Counted from the first letter of the stretch, positions 44,042-53,210 are shown. The stretch is DNA of 64,000 nt from Brachyspira sp949287565 (GCF_036997615.1 NZ_JAWLQA010000002.1); one strand, 5' to 3'. Numbers and translations are program-made. The notes: generated from the sequence alone by a model not told the origin.

Positions 44042-44326
44042 ATGAAAAGAAACATTTTTAAACTTTTATTTATTTTATTAACCTTGAGTCTATTTTCTGT
44101 AAGCTGCAGTATGTTGAATGTAACAGGTTCAGATGAAGGTATAGAAAAAGAGTACAGAGGCAATAGATATTCAGGAAATCTTACTGATGATTCAGGAGTA
44201 TCTTCAAAAGCAGAAATTTTAATAAACAGCGATGGTTCTTTTGATTTAAGTTTAAATGGCACAGTAACGATTGAAGCAAAAAACATAATAAATCTAGGTA
44301 ATGGCAAATATAGTGCTTCACAGTGA
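44042..44326 (+). CDS. Small lipoprotein, probably cut short by an in-frame TGA
   Basis: 94 residues: signal peptide with lipobox FSVSC (Cys21), then a beta-rich segment (YRGNRYSGNLTDDSG, INSDGSFDLSLNGTVTIEAKN). It stops at TGA (44324-44326) after GKYSASQ. The same frame continues open (TSGFELQFSNTSLGLIIVYY...GTLTKQ) to TAA at 44426-44428, with similar composition and ahead of a proper terminator. So it may be a nonsense mutant of a ~129-residue lipoprotein related to the one at 33077. Excellent ribosome site. Confidence 0.65.
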   Translation: MKRNIFKLLFILLTLSLFSVSCSMLNVTGSDEGIEKEYRGNRYSGNLTDDSGVSSKAEILINSDGSFDLSLNGTVTIEAKNIINLGNGKYSASQ

Positions 44327-44448
44327 ACTAGCGGTTTTGAATTGCAATTTAGCAATACATCATTAGGTTTAATAATAGTATATTATGATAATGGTAAGCA
44401 ATTATCAGGTACGCTTACAAAACAGTAAGAAATAAACTATAAAAAATA

Positions 44449-44476
44449 AAGGGGGCTTTTAATAAGCTCCTTTTTT
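44449..44476 (+). terminator. Terminator after the small lipoprotein
   Basis: GGGGGCTT pairs with AAGCTCC (G-U) across a short loop, followed by TTTTTT. Its location after the distal TAA at 44428 supports that TAA as the original end of the gene. Confidence 0.75.
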
Positions 44477-44531
44477 ATTTGCATTAAAAAATATTTATAT
44501 AAAAAAATGATAAAAATATTTTTATAAACTA

Positions 44532-44559
44532 TTGACATTATTTTTATTTGTATTATATT
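44532..44559 (+). promoter_or_regulatory. Promoter of the pot operon leader
   Basis: TTGACA (44532-44537), 16-bp spacer, TATATT (44554-44559). Transcription would start near 44566, giving a ~210-nt untranslated leader before potA. Confidence 0.65.
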
Positions 44560-44565
44560 GAAACC

Positions 44566-44776
44566 CATTAAAAATTAATTATGCAATAGCTCGAGTAATG
44601 GATATTCTTTGCAGGTGTATCTGTTGACTAAGAAAGGCTTATTATTAATTATAATTAGCTAGAACGAAAAAAACCCTATGCGGGTAAGCGACGAGTAAAC
44701 TGCGTTTTATACGTTAAGATGTATATACGTAATTTTACGGAGGCTATTGCAAATATACGCATAGGGGGGCTTCATT
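44566..44776 (+). ncRNA. Structured 5' leader of potABCD (candidate riboswitch)
   Basis: Seen: TGCAATAGC (44582-44590) pairs perfectly with GCTATTGCA (44743-44751), and CCCTATGCG (44674-44682) pairs with CGCATAGGG (44758-44766), which contains or abuts the G-rich ribosome-binding region before the ATG at 44777. The two helices cross, so they form a pseudoknot or are mutually exclusive. The GC content is higher than its surroundings. I do not recognise a known riboswitch class. By location it may sense polyamines and control translation of potA. Confidence 0.55.
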
Positions 44777-45835
44777 ATGAGCGATAATATTATCGTGTCT
44801 TTAAAAAATATCAATGTTTCTTATGATGAAAATTCTATACTAGAAAATCTTAATCTTGACATCAAAGATAAAGAATTTTTAACTCTTTTAGGACCGTCAG
44901 GCTGCGGTAAAACAACTATACTTAGAACTATAGCGGGTTTCATAAAGCCTGATTCCGGAGAAGTGCTTTTTGACGGAAAAGTTATTAATGATACTCCGTC
45001 TTATAAAAGAGAAGTAAATACTGTATTTCAAAGATATGCATTGTTTCCGCATTTAAATGTTTTTGAAAATATTGCATTCGGTCTTAATCTTAAAAAAGTT
45101 CCTAAATCAGAGATTAAAGACAGAGTTCATCAAATGCTTAAAATGGTGAACTTAGAAAATTACGGAAACAGAAATATTGCTAGACTTTCAGGAGGACAGC
45201 AGCAGAGAGTAGCAATTGCAAGGGCACTTATCAATAAGCCTAGAGTTTTACTTCTTGATGAACCTTTGGGAGCATTGGATTTAAAGCTTAGAAAAGAAAT
45301 GCAAATAGAATTGAAGAAAATTCAGCAGTCATTAGAAATTACTTTTGTTTATGTTACTCATGACCAAGAGGAAGCATTAACTATGAGCGATACTGTAGCA
45401 GTAATGAAGGACGGTGAAATACTTCAGATAGGCACTCCTGAAGATATATACAATGAACCTAAGAATGCATTTATAGCTGACTTTATAGGCGAAAGTAATA
45501 TTATAGACGGCATTATGCATGATGATTATGTTGTAGAGTTTGCAGGTTATATATTCGACTGTGTGGATAAAGGATTTAAAAAGCTAGAGAAAGTTGATGT
45601 TGTTATACGTCCTGAAGATATAATAGTTGTGCCTGCTGAAAATGCTAATATATCTGGATTAGTTGAATCTGCTATATTTAAAGGTGTGCATTTCGAGATG
45701 GTACTTGATGCACATGGATACAAATGGATAATACATTCTACAGAAAAATGGGAAGCAGGTACTGAAATAGGAATAGATATTGCCAAAGAAAATATACATA
45801 TTATGAAAAAAACTGTAGAAGAGGTGATAATATGA
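44777..45835 (+). CDS. potA: Spermidine/putrescine ABC transporter ATPase
   Basis: 352 residues. Walker A LLGPSGCGKTTILR (about 34-47), FQRYALFPHLNVFENIAFGL, signature LSGGQQQRVAIARAL, Walker B LLLDEPLGALD and H-loop VTHDQEEA, then a C-terminal TOBE regulatory domain (about 240-350; VIRPEDI). It energises polyamine import at the inner membrane. The stop overlaps potB (ATGA). Confidence 0.95.
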   Translation: MSDNIIVSLKNINVSYDENSILENLNLDIKDKEFLTLLGPSGCGKTTILRTIAGFIKPDSGEVLFDGKVINDTPSYKREVNTVFQRYALFPHLNVFENIAFGLNLKKVPKSEIKDRVHQMLKMVNLENYGNRNIARLSGGQQQRVAIARALINKPRVLLLDEPLGALDLKLRKEMQIELKKIQQSLEITFVYVTHDQEEALTMSDTVAVMKDGEILQIGTPEDIYNEPKNAFIADFIGESNIIDGIMHDDYVVEFAGYIFDCVDKGFKKLEKVDVVIRPEDIIVVPAENANISGLVESAIFKGVHFEMVLDAHGYKWIIHSTEKWEAGTEIGIDIAKENIHIMKKTVEEVII

Positions 45836-46650
45836 AAACAAAAATACCAGCAATACCTTATTTAATTTGGACATTAGTTTTTGTATTAGTACCGCTTTTT
45901 TTAGTTATATATTTTGCTTTTACCAATCAAAGAGGAGATTTCACTCTAAATAACTTTGCAAATGTTACAGGATTTACACCTGTTATAGTTCGTTCTGTAA
46001 TACTTGCTTTTGTTGCTACGGTAATATGTTTGATACTTGCTTATCCTTTATCATATTATATATCAAGACAGGAAAAAACAGTTCAGCATGCTTTAATAAT
46101 GCTTGTAATGCTTCCTATGTGGATGAACTTTCTTCTTAGAACTTATGCTTGGATGACAATATTAGAAAATAATGGGCTTATAAATAAAATGTTTATGTTT
46201 ATGGGACTTTCACCTGTAAAACTTATAAATACTCAGGCAGCAGTATTAATAGGAATGGTTTATAATTATCTTCCTTTTATGATACTTCCGCTTTACTCTG
46301 TTATGACTAAAATACATCAGAGTTTAATAGAGGCTTCTCAGGATTTAGGGGCTAATTCTTTTAATGTATTTAGCAAAGTAATATTTCCATTGAGTTTACC
46401 AGGAATGGCAGCAGGAGTTACAATGGTATTTGTGGCTGCTGTAAGTACATTTGTAATTTCGCGTATGCTTGGAGGAGGCTCTAATATACTTATAGGCGAT
46501 TTGATAGAGATGCAGTTTTTAGGTATGTCTTATAATCCTAATTTGGGTTCGGCTATAAGTTTGGTGTTAATAGTAATATCTTTATGTGCTATTATGCTTA
46601 TGCAGCAGATAGATGATGAAGATGAAGATGTTAAGGGTATGTTTTTATAA
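45832..46650 (+). CDS. potB: Spermidine/putrescine ABC transporter permease PotB
   Basis: 272 residues with six membrane helices. The EAA loop that contacts PotA is visible (EASQDLGANSFNVFSKVIFPLSLPG, about 164-188). Starts in the ATGA overlap with potA and is followed 12 bp later by potC. Acidic C-terminal tail (DDEDEDVKG). The order potABCD is standard. Confidence 0.94.
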   Translation: MKTKIPAIPYLIWTLVFVLVPLFLVIYFAFTNQRGDFTLNNFANVTGFTPVIVRSVILAFVATVICLILAYPLSYYISRQEKTVQHALIMLVMLPMWMNFLLRTYAWMTILENNGLINKMFMFMGLSPVKLINTQAAVLIGMVYNYLPFMILPLYSVMTKIHQSLIEASQDLGANSFNVFSKVIFPLSLPGMAAGVTMVFVAAVSTFVISRMLGGGSNILIGDLIEMQFLGMSYNPNLGSAISLVLIVISLCAIMLMQQIDDEDEDVKGMFL

Positions 46651-46662
46651 GGATATGCCGTT

Positions 46663-47472
46663 ATGATAAAGAAAATATTATCAAGAAGTTACATTGCTTT
46701 TATATTTTTATTTTTATATGCTCCTATAGCAATACTAATTTTTTTCTCTTTCAATAAAGCAAGAGGAAGAGGAGTATTCACTGGATTTACTTTGCATTGG
46801 TATAAAGAATTATTTTCTAATGATTTGATACTGCATTCGTTTTTTAATACAATAATAGTTGCCACAGTATCTTCTATATTTGCTACTATACTTGGTACAA
46901 TGGCTGCCATCGGAATAAATAGTTTCAATAAAAAAATGAAAAGTGCTGTTATGGGCATTACTTATATATCTATAATCAATCCTGAAATAGTGACTGGTAT
47001 ATCTTTAATGCTTTTATTCGTTATAATGAAACTTAAATTCGGATTTACTACTTTGATTTTAGCACATATAACTTTCAATGTACCTTATGTCATATTAAAT
47101 GTACTTCCTAAATTAAGACAGCAGGATAATAGTTTATATGAGGCAGCATTGGATTTAGGATGCACTCCTTCAATGGCTTTTTGGAAAGTTGTTATACCTG
47201 ATATACTTCCCGGAATACTTGCAGGTTTTCTAATGGCATTAACTTATTCATTAGATGATTTTGTTGTAAGCTATTTTACTACTGGTATTACTTCGCAGAC
47301 TTTGCCTATCACTATATATTCTATGACTAGAAAGAGAGTAAGCCCAGAGATTAATGCTATATCTACTGTTATATTTATAGTTGTGCTTGTAAGTCTTGTT
47401 GTTATGAATTTAAAAGAGATTAAAAAAGAAAAATATTTGATGCAATTAAAAAGAAAAATAAATAAACATTAA
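46663..47472 (+). CDS. potC: Spermidine/putrescine ABC transporter permease PotC
   Basis: 269 residues with six membrane helices and an EAA loop (EAALDLGCTPSMAFWKVVIPDILPG). ALTYSLDDFVVSYFTTG is characteristic of PotC. It forms the channel together with PotB. Confidence 0.94.
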   Translation: MIKKILSRSYIAFIFLFLYAPIAILIFFSFNKARGRGVFTGFTLHWYKELFSNDLILHSFFNTIIVATVSSIFATILGTMAAIGINSFNKKMKSAVMGITYISIINPEIVTGISLMLLFVIMKLKFGFTTLILAHITFNVPYVILNVLPKLRQQDNSLYEAALDLGCTPSMAFWKVVIPDILPGILAGFLMALTYSLDDFVVSYFTTGITSQTLPITIYSMTRKRVSPEINAISTVIFIVVLVSLVVMNLKEIKKEKYLMQLKRKINKH

Positions 47473-47500
47473 TAAAAAATTATTTATAAGGAGATTAAAA

Positions 47501-48703
47501 ATGAAAAAGAAACTTTTTGCAGTTTTTATGTTAATTGCTATAGTAGCAAATGCACAAACTGTTAATTTAAGCAGATTTGATACTAACTATTATCATAAAT
47601 ACAAAGGACAAAATTTATCAGTTAATGTTTATAACTGGGGTGAGTATATATCAGATGGTTCAGACGGATCATTAGATGTAAACAAATTATTTGAAGAACT
47701 TACAGGAGTAAAGGTTAACTATTCAACTTTTGCTTCTAATGAAGAGATGTATGTAAAATTGAAAGTTGGCGGTATTCAGTATGATGTTATAATTCCTTCT
47801 GATTATATGATAGAAAGACTTATAAGAGAAAATTTAGTAAGAAAGCTAAATTTTAAAAACATACCTGCTCATACAAATATAGCTAAAAGATTTAAAAATC
47901 TACCTTTTGATCCTACAGGAGAATATTCTTTAGCTTATACTTGGGGAGTAACAGGAATAATTTATAATAGAAGTTTAGTATCTGAAAGTGAGGATATGAT
48001 AGATTGGAAAATACTTTTTGATAAAAAATATCAAGGACAAATACTTATGTATTATAATCCTAGAGATGCTTTCGGAATAGCTCAGGCATATTTAGGATAT
48101 TCTCTCAATACTACTAATGAGTCAGAACTTAGAGAATGTGCTAAACTTTTAAAAACTCAAAAGCCTTTAGTACAGTCTTATGTAATGGATGAGATGTATG
48201 ATAAGATGGAAGCTGGAGAGGCTGCTATAGGTGTTTATTATGCGGGTGATTCTTTAACTATGATAGATAATAATCCTGACTTGAATTTTGTTATTCCTAA
48301 AAAAGGTGCTAATTTATTTGTAGATTCTATATGTATACCTGCTTCTTCAGGTTCTCCAGAATTAGGCGAGATGTATATCAATTTCTTATCTGAGCCTGAA
48401 ATAGCTTTAGCTAATATAGAGTTTATAAATTATGCTTCTCCAAATGACGGAGCTATTGCTATAATGAGCAGCGAAACTAGAAATAATAAAATAATATATC
48501 CTGATGAAGAAACTTTAAATAATTGTGAAGTTTATATAACTTTACCTGATGAAACTAATATCTTAATGGAAGATTTATGGAATGAAATACTTTCTAATGA
48601 CAATACATATAAAGGATGGGTAATACCTGTTGCTTTGGGAGTTATAGTTTTACTTTGTGTTGTTATTATAGTATTGAAAAAAATGAAAAGAAAAGAAAAT
48701 TAA
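47501..48703 (+). CDS. potD: Spermidine/putrescine-binding protein PotD with a C-terminal membrane anchor
   Basis: 400 residues: signal peptide (1-18, ending NAQ), binding protein domain with VYNWGEYISDG (the WxxYI substrate motif), YDVIIPSDYM, TWGVTGIIYN and a C-terminal lobe. Odd: after the domain there is a clear membrane helix (about 372-392, WVIPVALGVIVLLCVVIIVL) and a basic KKMKRKEN tail, so it is probably fixed in the inner membrane instead of free in the periplasm. Followed by a strong terminator. Confidence 0.93.
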   Translation: MKKKLFAVFMLIAIVANAQTVNLSRFDTNYYHKYKGQNLSVNVYNWGEYISDGSDGSLDVNKLFEELTGVKVNYSTFASNEEMYVKLKVGGIQYDVIIPSDYMIERLIRENLVRKLNFKNIPAHTNIAKRFKNLPFDPTGEYSLAYTWGVTGIIYNRSLVSESEDMIDWKILFDKKYQGQILMYYNPRDAFGIAQAYLGYSLNTTNESELRECAKLLKTQKPLVQSYVMDEMYDKMEAGEAAIGVYYAGDSLTMIDNNPDLNFVIPKKGANLFVDSICIPASSGSPELGEMYINFLSEPEIALANIEFINYASPNDGAIAIMSSETRNNKIIYPDEETLNNCEVYITLPDETNILMEDLWNEILSNDNTYKGWVIPVALGVIVLLCVVIIVLKKMKRKEN

Positions 48704-48730
48704 TAAAATAGTATTTGCAGTTTTATATAA

Positions 48731-48770
48731 AAGCCTAGTATGTTTTTTTACATGCTAGGCTTTATTATTT
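48731..48770 (+). terminator. Terminator of the pot operon
   Basis: AAGCCTAGTATGT pairs with ACATGCTAGGCTT across a T-rich loop (one G-U), followed by TTATTATTT. Confidence 0.85.
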
Positions 48771-48839
48771 ATTAAATTATCTTGAAAAAGAGAATAATAG
48801 ATATATAATTTTGAAATAATATTTTTAAGGAGAATGCGA

Positions 48840-50399
48840 ATGTTTAAAAGATTGCATATTATTTTGTTATTATCTTTGATTCTCTTGTTTTTATATTCCT
48901 GTTCTAATTCTGCTGTAAAGAAAACAGGAAATACAGGCAATTTAACTATAATACATATGAATGATACTCATGGAAAAGATGAAGAAGAAAGAGTTGTTAA
49001 TAAAGATGTTAATCCTCCAGAAACTAATTATATGTACGGAGCTGCTAGAAGAGCTTCATATATAAAACAGGTAAAAGCCACTAATGATAATGTATTAGTT
49101 CTTCATGCTGGAGATACTATTACAGGAAGTGTATATTCTACAGTGTTTCAGGGAAGAGATGAAGTTGATATTATGAATATGATAGGTGTTGATGCTGCTA
49201 CTATAGGAAATCACTTTGTAGATTACGGACTTGATAATTTTACAGAAATAATAAAAGAGAGAAAATTTCCTACACTTTCTTTAAATATAAAAAATAAATC
49301 AGATAATAGCTATTATGCTGAACCATATATAGTTACAAATGTAAACGGACTTAATGTTGCTATAATAGGAATAACAACTACAGATTCTGTTTATAATCCT
49401 AAATATGTAGAAGGTTTAGTATTTGAAGAAGAAATTAAATCATTAAAAGATTTCTTAAAAACTACGCCTCTTAATACTACTAATGATGTTACAATATTAT
49501 TAAGCCACTGCGGTTATGATAAAGATAAAGAAATTGCTCAGGCTATACCCAATACTTTTGATATCATAATAGGAGGACATAGCCATACAGAATTAGATAA
49601 AGCAGATGTTGTAAACGGCACACCTATAGTTCAAGCTGGTTATTATGGAAGATTCTTAGGAAATATTAATTTGAATGTAAATAACGGAGTAATGGATAAA
49701 AATAATTTAAACTATAAATTAGTTCCTATGGATCAGAATATTGAGCAGGACAAAGATATGTTAGCATTTATATCTGAGATGAAAGGTACAGTGGATAGAG
49801 AATTTAATGTTAGAATAGGAACTTTACCTATGGATTTAGCTCATGACGGAATAAGATCAAATTCTATGCCTATAGGAAATTTTGCATGCGACTTAGTAAT
49901 AGATTCATATGATAATGTTGATATGGTGTTAATGAATTCAGGCGGGCTTAGAACACAATTAAAAAAGGGTAATATAACATTAGGAAATATACAAAACGAA
50001 TTCTTCCCATTTGATAATGAAGTAGTATTAGTTACATTAACTGGAAAAGATGTTCTTGATATGTTAAAAATATCCGGTCAGAAAAGAGGGGCTGGTGCTT
50101 TCTTACAATTATCAAGAGGTATGGAAGTAAAATATAATGCTAATGGAGAATTATTATCTGCTGCTTTAGATGGAGAAGCTATTGATGAAAATAAAGATTA
50201 TACTGTAGCTTTATCAAGTTTTGTATTCTTAGGAGGAGATGGATATCAGGATAGTGAAGGCAATGCTATAGGGCAAAAAGGAAAAAATATTGTTATGACA
50301 GGTAATGATATGAGGGATGCTATGATAGCAAAGATAAAAGAACTTAATAATATATCTGCTGATTATATTGATCAAAATCCAAGGGTAATATTTGAATAA
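48840..50399 (+). CDS. 5'-nucleotidase / UshA-family lipoprotein
   Basis: About 519 residues. Lipobox FLYSC near residue 22, so it is exported and lipid-anchored. Metallophosphoesterase domain (about 40-285): HMNDTHG, AGDTITGS, GNHFVDYG and GGHSHTE. C-terminal 5'-nucleotidase domain: MNSGGLR and FVFLGGDGYQD. It strips phosphate from extracellular nucleotides or related esters. The ATG at 48840 is chosen because AAGGAG (48827-48832) abuts the in-frame ATG at 48834. Flanked by terminators on both sides. Confidence 0.92.
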   Translation: MFKRLHIILLLSLILLFLYSCSNSAVKKTGNTGNLTIIHMNDTHGKDEEERVVNKDVNPPETNYMYGAARRASYIKQVKATNDNVLVLHAGDTITGSVYSTVFQGRDEVDIMNMIGVDAATIGNHFVDYGLDNFTEIIKERKFPTLSLNIKNKSDNSYYAEPYIVTNVNGLNVAIIGITTTDSVYNPKYVEGLVFEEEIKSLKDFLKTTPLNTTNDVTILLSHCGYDKDKEIAQAIPNTFDIIIGGHSHTELDKADVVNGTPIVQAGYYGRFLGNINLNVNNGVMDKNNLNYKLVPMDQNIEQDKDMLAFISEMKGTVDREFNVRIGTLPMDLAHDGIRSNSMPIGNFACDLVIDSYDNVDMVLMNSGGLRTQLKKGNITLGNIQNEFFPFDNEVVLVTLTGKDVLDMLKISGQKRGAGAFLQLSRGMEVKYNANGELLSAALDGEAIDENKDYTVALSSFVFLGGDGYQDSEGNAIGQKGKNIVMTGNDMRDAMIAKIKELNNISADYIDQNPRVIFE

Positions 50400-50420
50400 T
50401 AATAATTAAGATATAAATAA

Positions 50421-50452
50421 GAGTCTGGTTTTATTAAACTAGGCTCTTTTTT
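50421..50452 (+). terminator. Terminator of the 5'-nucleotidase gene
   Basis: GAGTCTGGTTT pairs with AAACTAGGCTC (two G-U pairs), followed by TTTTTT. Confidence 0.8.
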
Positions 50453-50454
50453 AT

Positions 50455-50720
50455 ATAGGGCGGCATTCTGAAAAGATTAATTTACACGCGGTGATTAGAT
50501 TGTTAAAGATAAAGAAATTATATTACAGAATAATTTATAATCTAATTTTCATTTTAAACGCGTGCTTAGATAGATAATAAGTTTAAAAAAAAGCTAGGGT
50601 GGGGCATGTTATTTATGTGTTTGTGAAATAGAAATAATAAGTTAAAATAACTGATTATAATAATAAGGAAAAAGGGCGGGGATTGTAATAAAATTTTAAA
50701 ATCATTTTATAATTCCCACC
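50455..50720. repeat. GC-richer dispersed intergenic repeat (family 2, second copy)
   Basis: Shares the words GGGCGGC (50459), CACGCGGTGA (50488), ACGCGTGC (50559), AAGCTAGGGTGGGGC (50592), AAGGGCGGGG (50672) and CCCACCCTTTATTCTTT (50716) with 4320-4660. No protein coding. The remainder of 50720-50880 is AT-rich and shows nothing. Confidence 0.45.
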
Positions 50721-50880
50721 CTTTATTCTTTTTAATTATATTATAAATTATTAACTTTAACTAAGTTTTTTATCCTAATCCAAAGTTTTTATTAGAATTT
50801 TCAATTTCATTAACTCACGTTTAATTAAAACTTTTATTATAGATCAAATTATTATATTTATGATTTTATTTTGTATGCGT

Positions 50881-50917
50881 AAAAATTAAGGCTGATATAA
50901 ATTAATATACCAGCCTT
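50881..50917 (-). terminator. Terminator of deoB
   Basis: AAGGCTG (50888-50894) and CAGCCTT (50911-50917) close a stem with further A/T pairing (GATATAA / TTAATATA). On the minus strand it runs into TTAATTTTT. Confidence 0.75.
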
Positions 50918-50941
50918 AAAAAATATTATTAGTAACTTTTA

Positions 50942-52102
50942 TTATAAGAAACAACCTTCAAGTTTAGTATCGCCAAGTAAATGTTTTTCTATTGATGCTG
51001 CTATAGAAACAAAAGAATCTTTCACCCCTATATTAACATTTTTTTTCAAATTTTTTCCATAAGCAAGTATAGGTATATATTCTCTTGTATGATCGCTTCC
51101 CTTGTATGTAGGATCGCATCCATGATCTGCTGTTATAATGAACAAATCATCATCATTTAAATTTTCAATCATTTCAGGAATATATTTATCGAATTCTTCC
51201 AAAGCATTCTTATATCCTTTAGGATCTCTTCTATGTCCGTAAAGCATATCAAAATCAACTAAATTTGTAAATATTAATCCTTCATCAATTTCCTTAATAG
51301 CCTTAATAGTTTTTTCTATACCATCAAGATTGTTTTTATTAGTTTGTCTGTTTTCTGTGATTCCAACACCAGCAAATATATCGCTTGTTTTTCCTATGCC
51401 TACAACAGGAAGATTTTTATTTTTTAATCTGTCAAGCATAGTTTCACCGCTTGGAGGCACTGAATAATCATGTCTTCTTTCAGTTCTTTTATAATTTCCT
51501 TTAGTTCCTATATAAGGACGTGCTATAACTCTTGCTACAGGAGAATATTCATTGCATATTTCAAGTGCTTTTTTGCATATAGTATAAAGCTCATCAACAG
51601 GTATTATTTCTTCATGAGCTGCTATTTGAAGCACAGAATCTGCAGAAGTATAAACTATTAAAGAACCATTTTTTAATTGTTCATCAGCATAATCGTCTAT
51701 AACTTCAGTACCTGAATAAGGCTTATTGCATACAACTTTTCTTCCTGAAAATTCTTCTATTTTTTTTAAAGTAATTTCAGGAAATCCATTAGGGTAAGTA
51801 TTGAATGGCTTTTCAGATACTAATCCAGCTATTTCCCAATGTCCTGTAGTAGTGTCTTTGGCCTTAGAAGTTTCCATAGCCTTGCCGTAATATCCTATTG
51901 TATCATTATTTTTTGAAACCCCTTCTATATCTATTATATTTCCAAGCCCTATTTTTTCCATATTAGGAAGGCTTATTCCTCCATTAGCTTTAGCCAAATG
52001 AGCAAGGGTATTAACTCCCTCATCTCCAAAAACAGCTGCATCAGGTAAAGCACCTACACCGCAGCTATCAACCACTATTAAAACGGCTTTCTTTTTATTC
52101 AT
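50942..52102 (-). CDS. deoB: Phosphopentomutase
   Basis: Interconverts (deoxy)ribose 1- and 5-phosphate in nucleoside salvage. 386 residues, full length. Metal sites of the alkaline-phosphatase superfamily: IVVDSCGVGALPDA at the start, KDTTTGHWEIAG with the phosphorylated Thr, FTNLVDFDMLYGHRRDP, and ITADHGCDPTYKGSDHTREYIP. Own terminator. With the nearby secreted nucleotidase it could feed on nucleosides. Confidence 0.97.
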   Translation of the reverse strand: MNKKKAVLIVVDSCGVGALPDAAVFGDEGVNTLAHLAKANGGISLPNMEKIGLGNIIDIEGVSKNNDTIGYYGKAMETSKAKDTTTGHWEIAGLVSEKPFNTYPNGFPEITLKKIEEFSGRKVVCNKPYSGTEVIDDYADEQLKNGSLIVYTSADSVLQIAAHEEIIPVDELYTICKKALEICNEYSPVARVIARPYIGTKGNYKRTERRHDYSVPPSGETMLDRLKNKNLPVVGIGKTSDIFAGVGITENRQTNKNNLDGIEKTIKAIKEIDEGLIFTNLVDFDMLYGHRRDPKGYKNALEEFDKYIPEMIENLNDDDLFIITADHGCDPTYKGSDHTREYIPILAYGKNLKKNVNIGVKDSFVSIAASIEKHLLGDTKLEGCFL

Positions 52103-52207
52103 ATTTTATTATCCTATATTTATTTTTTATCTATAATATAAATATAACCATTTTTTAAGAATTATATAAAATATAATAGAATATATTTTTATATAGTTTT
52201 TAAGCAT

Positions 52208-52243
52208 AAAAAAGGGATAGCATTAAACTATCCCTATTTTTTT
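52208..52243. terminator. Terminator of nagB (stem works on both strands)
   Basis: GGGATAG (52214-52220) pairs with CTATCCC (52228-52234), flanked by AAAAAA and TTTTTTT, so it can stop the minus-strand nagB transcript. Confidence 0.75.
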
Positions 52244-52293
52244 ATAATATATTTAAGAATTATCTATTATTTTTTGCATCCTTTTTTCTTTTC

Positions 52294-52327
52294 TAAACCT
52301 ATAGCATCACTAAACCTATAGCATCAG
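52294..52327. repeat. 17-bp tandem duplication at the 3' end of nagB
   Basis: TAAACCTATAGCATCAC (52294-52310) is followed by TAAACCTATAGCATCAG (52311-52327). In nagB (minus) this shifts the frame so the protein ends ...GLVML. Without the extra 17 bp it would end ...GLEKKKGCKK. Confidence 0.85.
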
Positions 52328-53042
52328 CTAATTCCTGATCTATAACAACAACAACATCATCATGAAGTTTAAGGAAAGTAACAGGACATTTAGTAGTAAC
52401 TTTATCATTAGTAAGAAGTTCTTTCATAGCAGCAGCTTTTCCTTTACCAATAGCAGCTATAACTATTTTTTTGGCCTTTAATATTCCGCCCATACCCATA
52501 CTGAATGCTTCTTTAGGAACTTCCTTTTCTGAAGCAAAGAATCTTGCATTAGCTTTAATAGTTTTTTCATCTAATTTAACGCATAATGCATCAGCATGTA
52601 AAGCTTCATCAGGTTCATTAAATGCTATATGTCCATTAGGGCCTACTCCTAATAATTGTATATCTCTAGGAAGCTTATTTATTTTATCATTAAATTCTTT
52701 TAATATTTTTTCTTTTTCTCCTATACCTTTAGGAACAAAAGTATTCTTTTTATCAATATTAACATGATCAAATAAATTTTTGTTCATAAAATATCTATAA
52801 CTTTGTTCATTTTTAGGGTCTAATCCCTTATATTCATCTAAATTTACAGATTTAACATTTTTAAAATCAATTTCTTTCTTTTCATAAGCCTTTATTAAAT
52901 GAGGATATACAGCCTCAGCAGTACCTCCTGTAGCAAGTCCCAAAACTGCATCTTTTTTTACTTTTAATAAATTAATAATTTCTGCTGCTGTTTTTTTTCC
53001 TACCGCATTTGCATCCTTAGCAATAATTAATTTTAATCCCAT
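52299..53042 (-). CDS. nagB: Glucosamine-6-phosphate deaminase
   Basis: Converts glucosamine 6-phosphate to fructose 6-phosphate and ammonia. 247 residues, with LGLATGGTAEAVYPHL, SVNLDEYKGL and LLGVGPNGHIAFNEP, the usual substrate and catalytic motifs. The C-terminus (DAIGLVML) results from a 17-bp tandem duplication; the ancestral frame would add EKKKGCKK and stop at 52267. The catalytic core is unaffected, so it is probably active. Confidence 0.95.
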   Translation of the reverse strand: MGLKLIIAKDANAVGKKTAAEIINLLKVKKDAVLGLATGGTAEAVYPHLIKAYEKKEIDFKNVKSVNLDEYKGLDPKNEQSYRYFMNKNLFDHVNIDKKNTFVPKGIGEKEKILKEFNDKINKLPRDIQLLGVGPNGHIAFNEPDEALHADALCVKLDEKTIKANARFFASEKEVPKEAFSMGMGGILKAKKIVIAAIGKGKAAAMKELLTNDKVTTKCPVTFLKLHDDVVVVIDQELADAIGLVML

Positions 53043-53210
53043 AATAATATACTCCTTTTATTTGGATTACTATATTTTTCATAAATCAGCTCTTTATTCA
53101 AATTATAACATATATATAATTTATTATCAAACATTATACCACTATTGATTTTGATTGAAAAAAATATAAAATATTTGCATCAATAAATATTTTAAACATT
53201 AAGGAAAAAA

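Noticed and set aside
44566..44776. tmRNA or RNase P RNA as an explanation for the structured leader
   Set aside because: No CCA end, tag frame, or conserved P4-type sequences; it abuts potA, as expected of a cis-acting leader.
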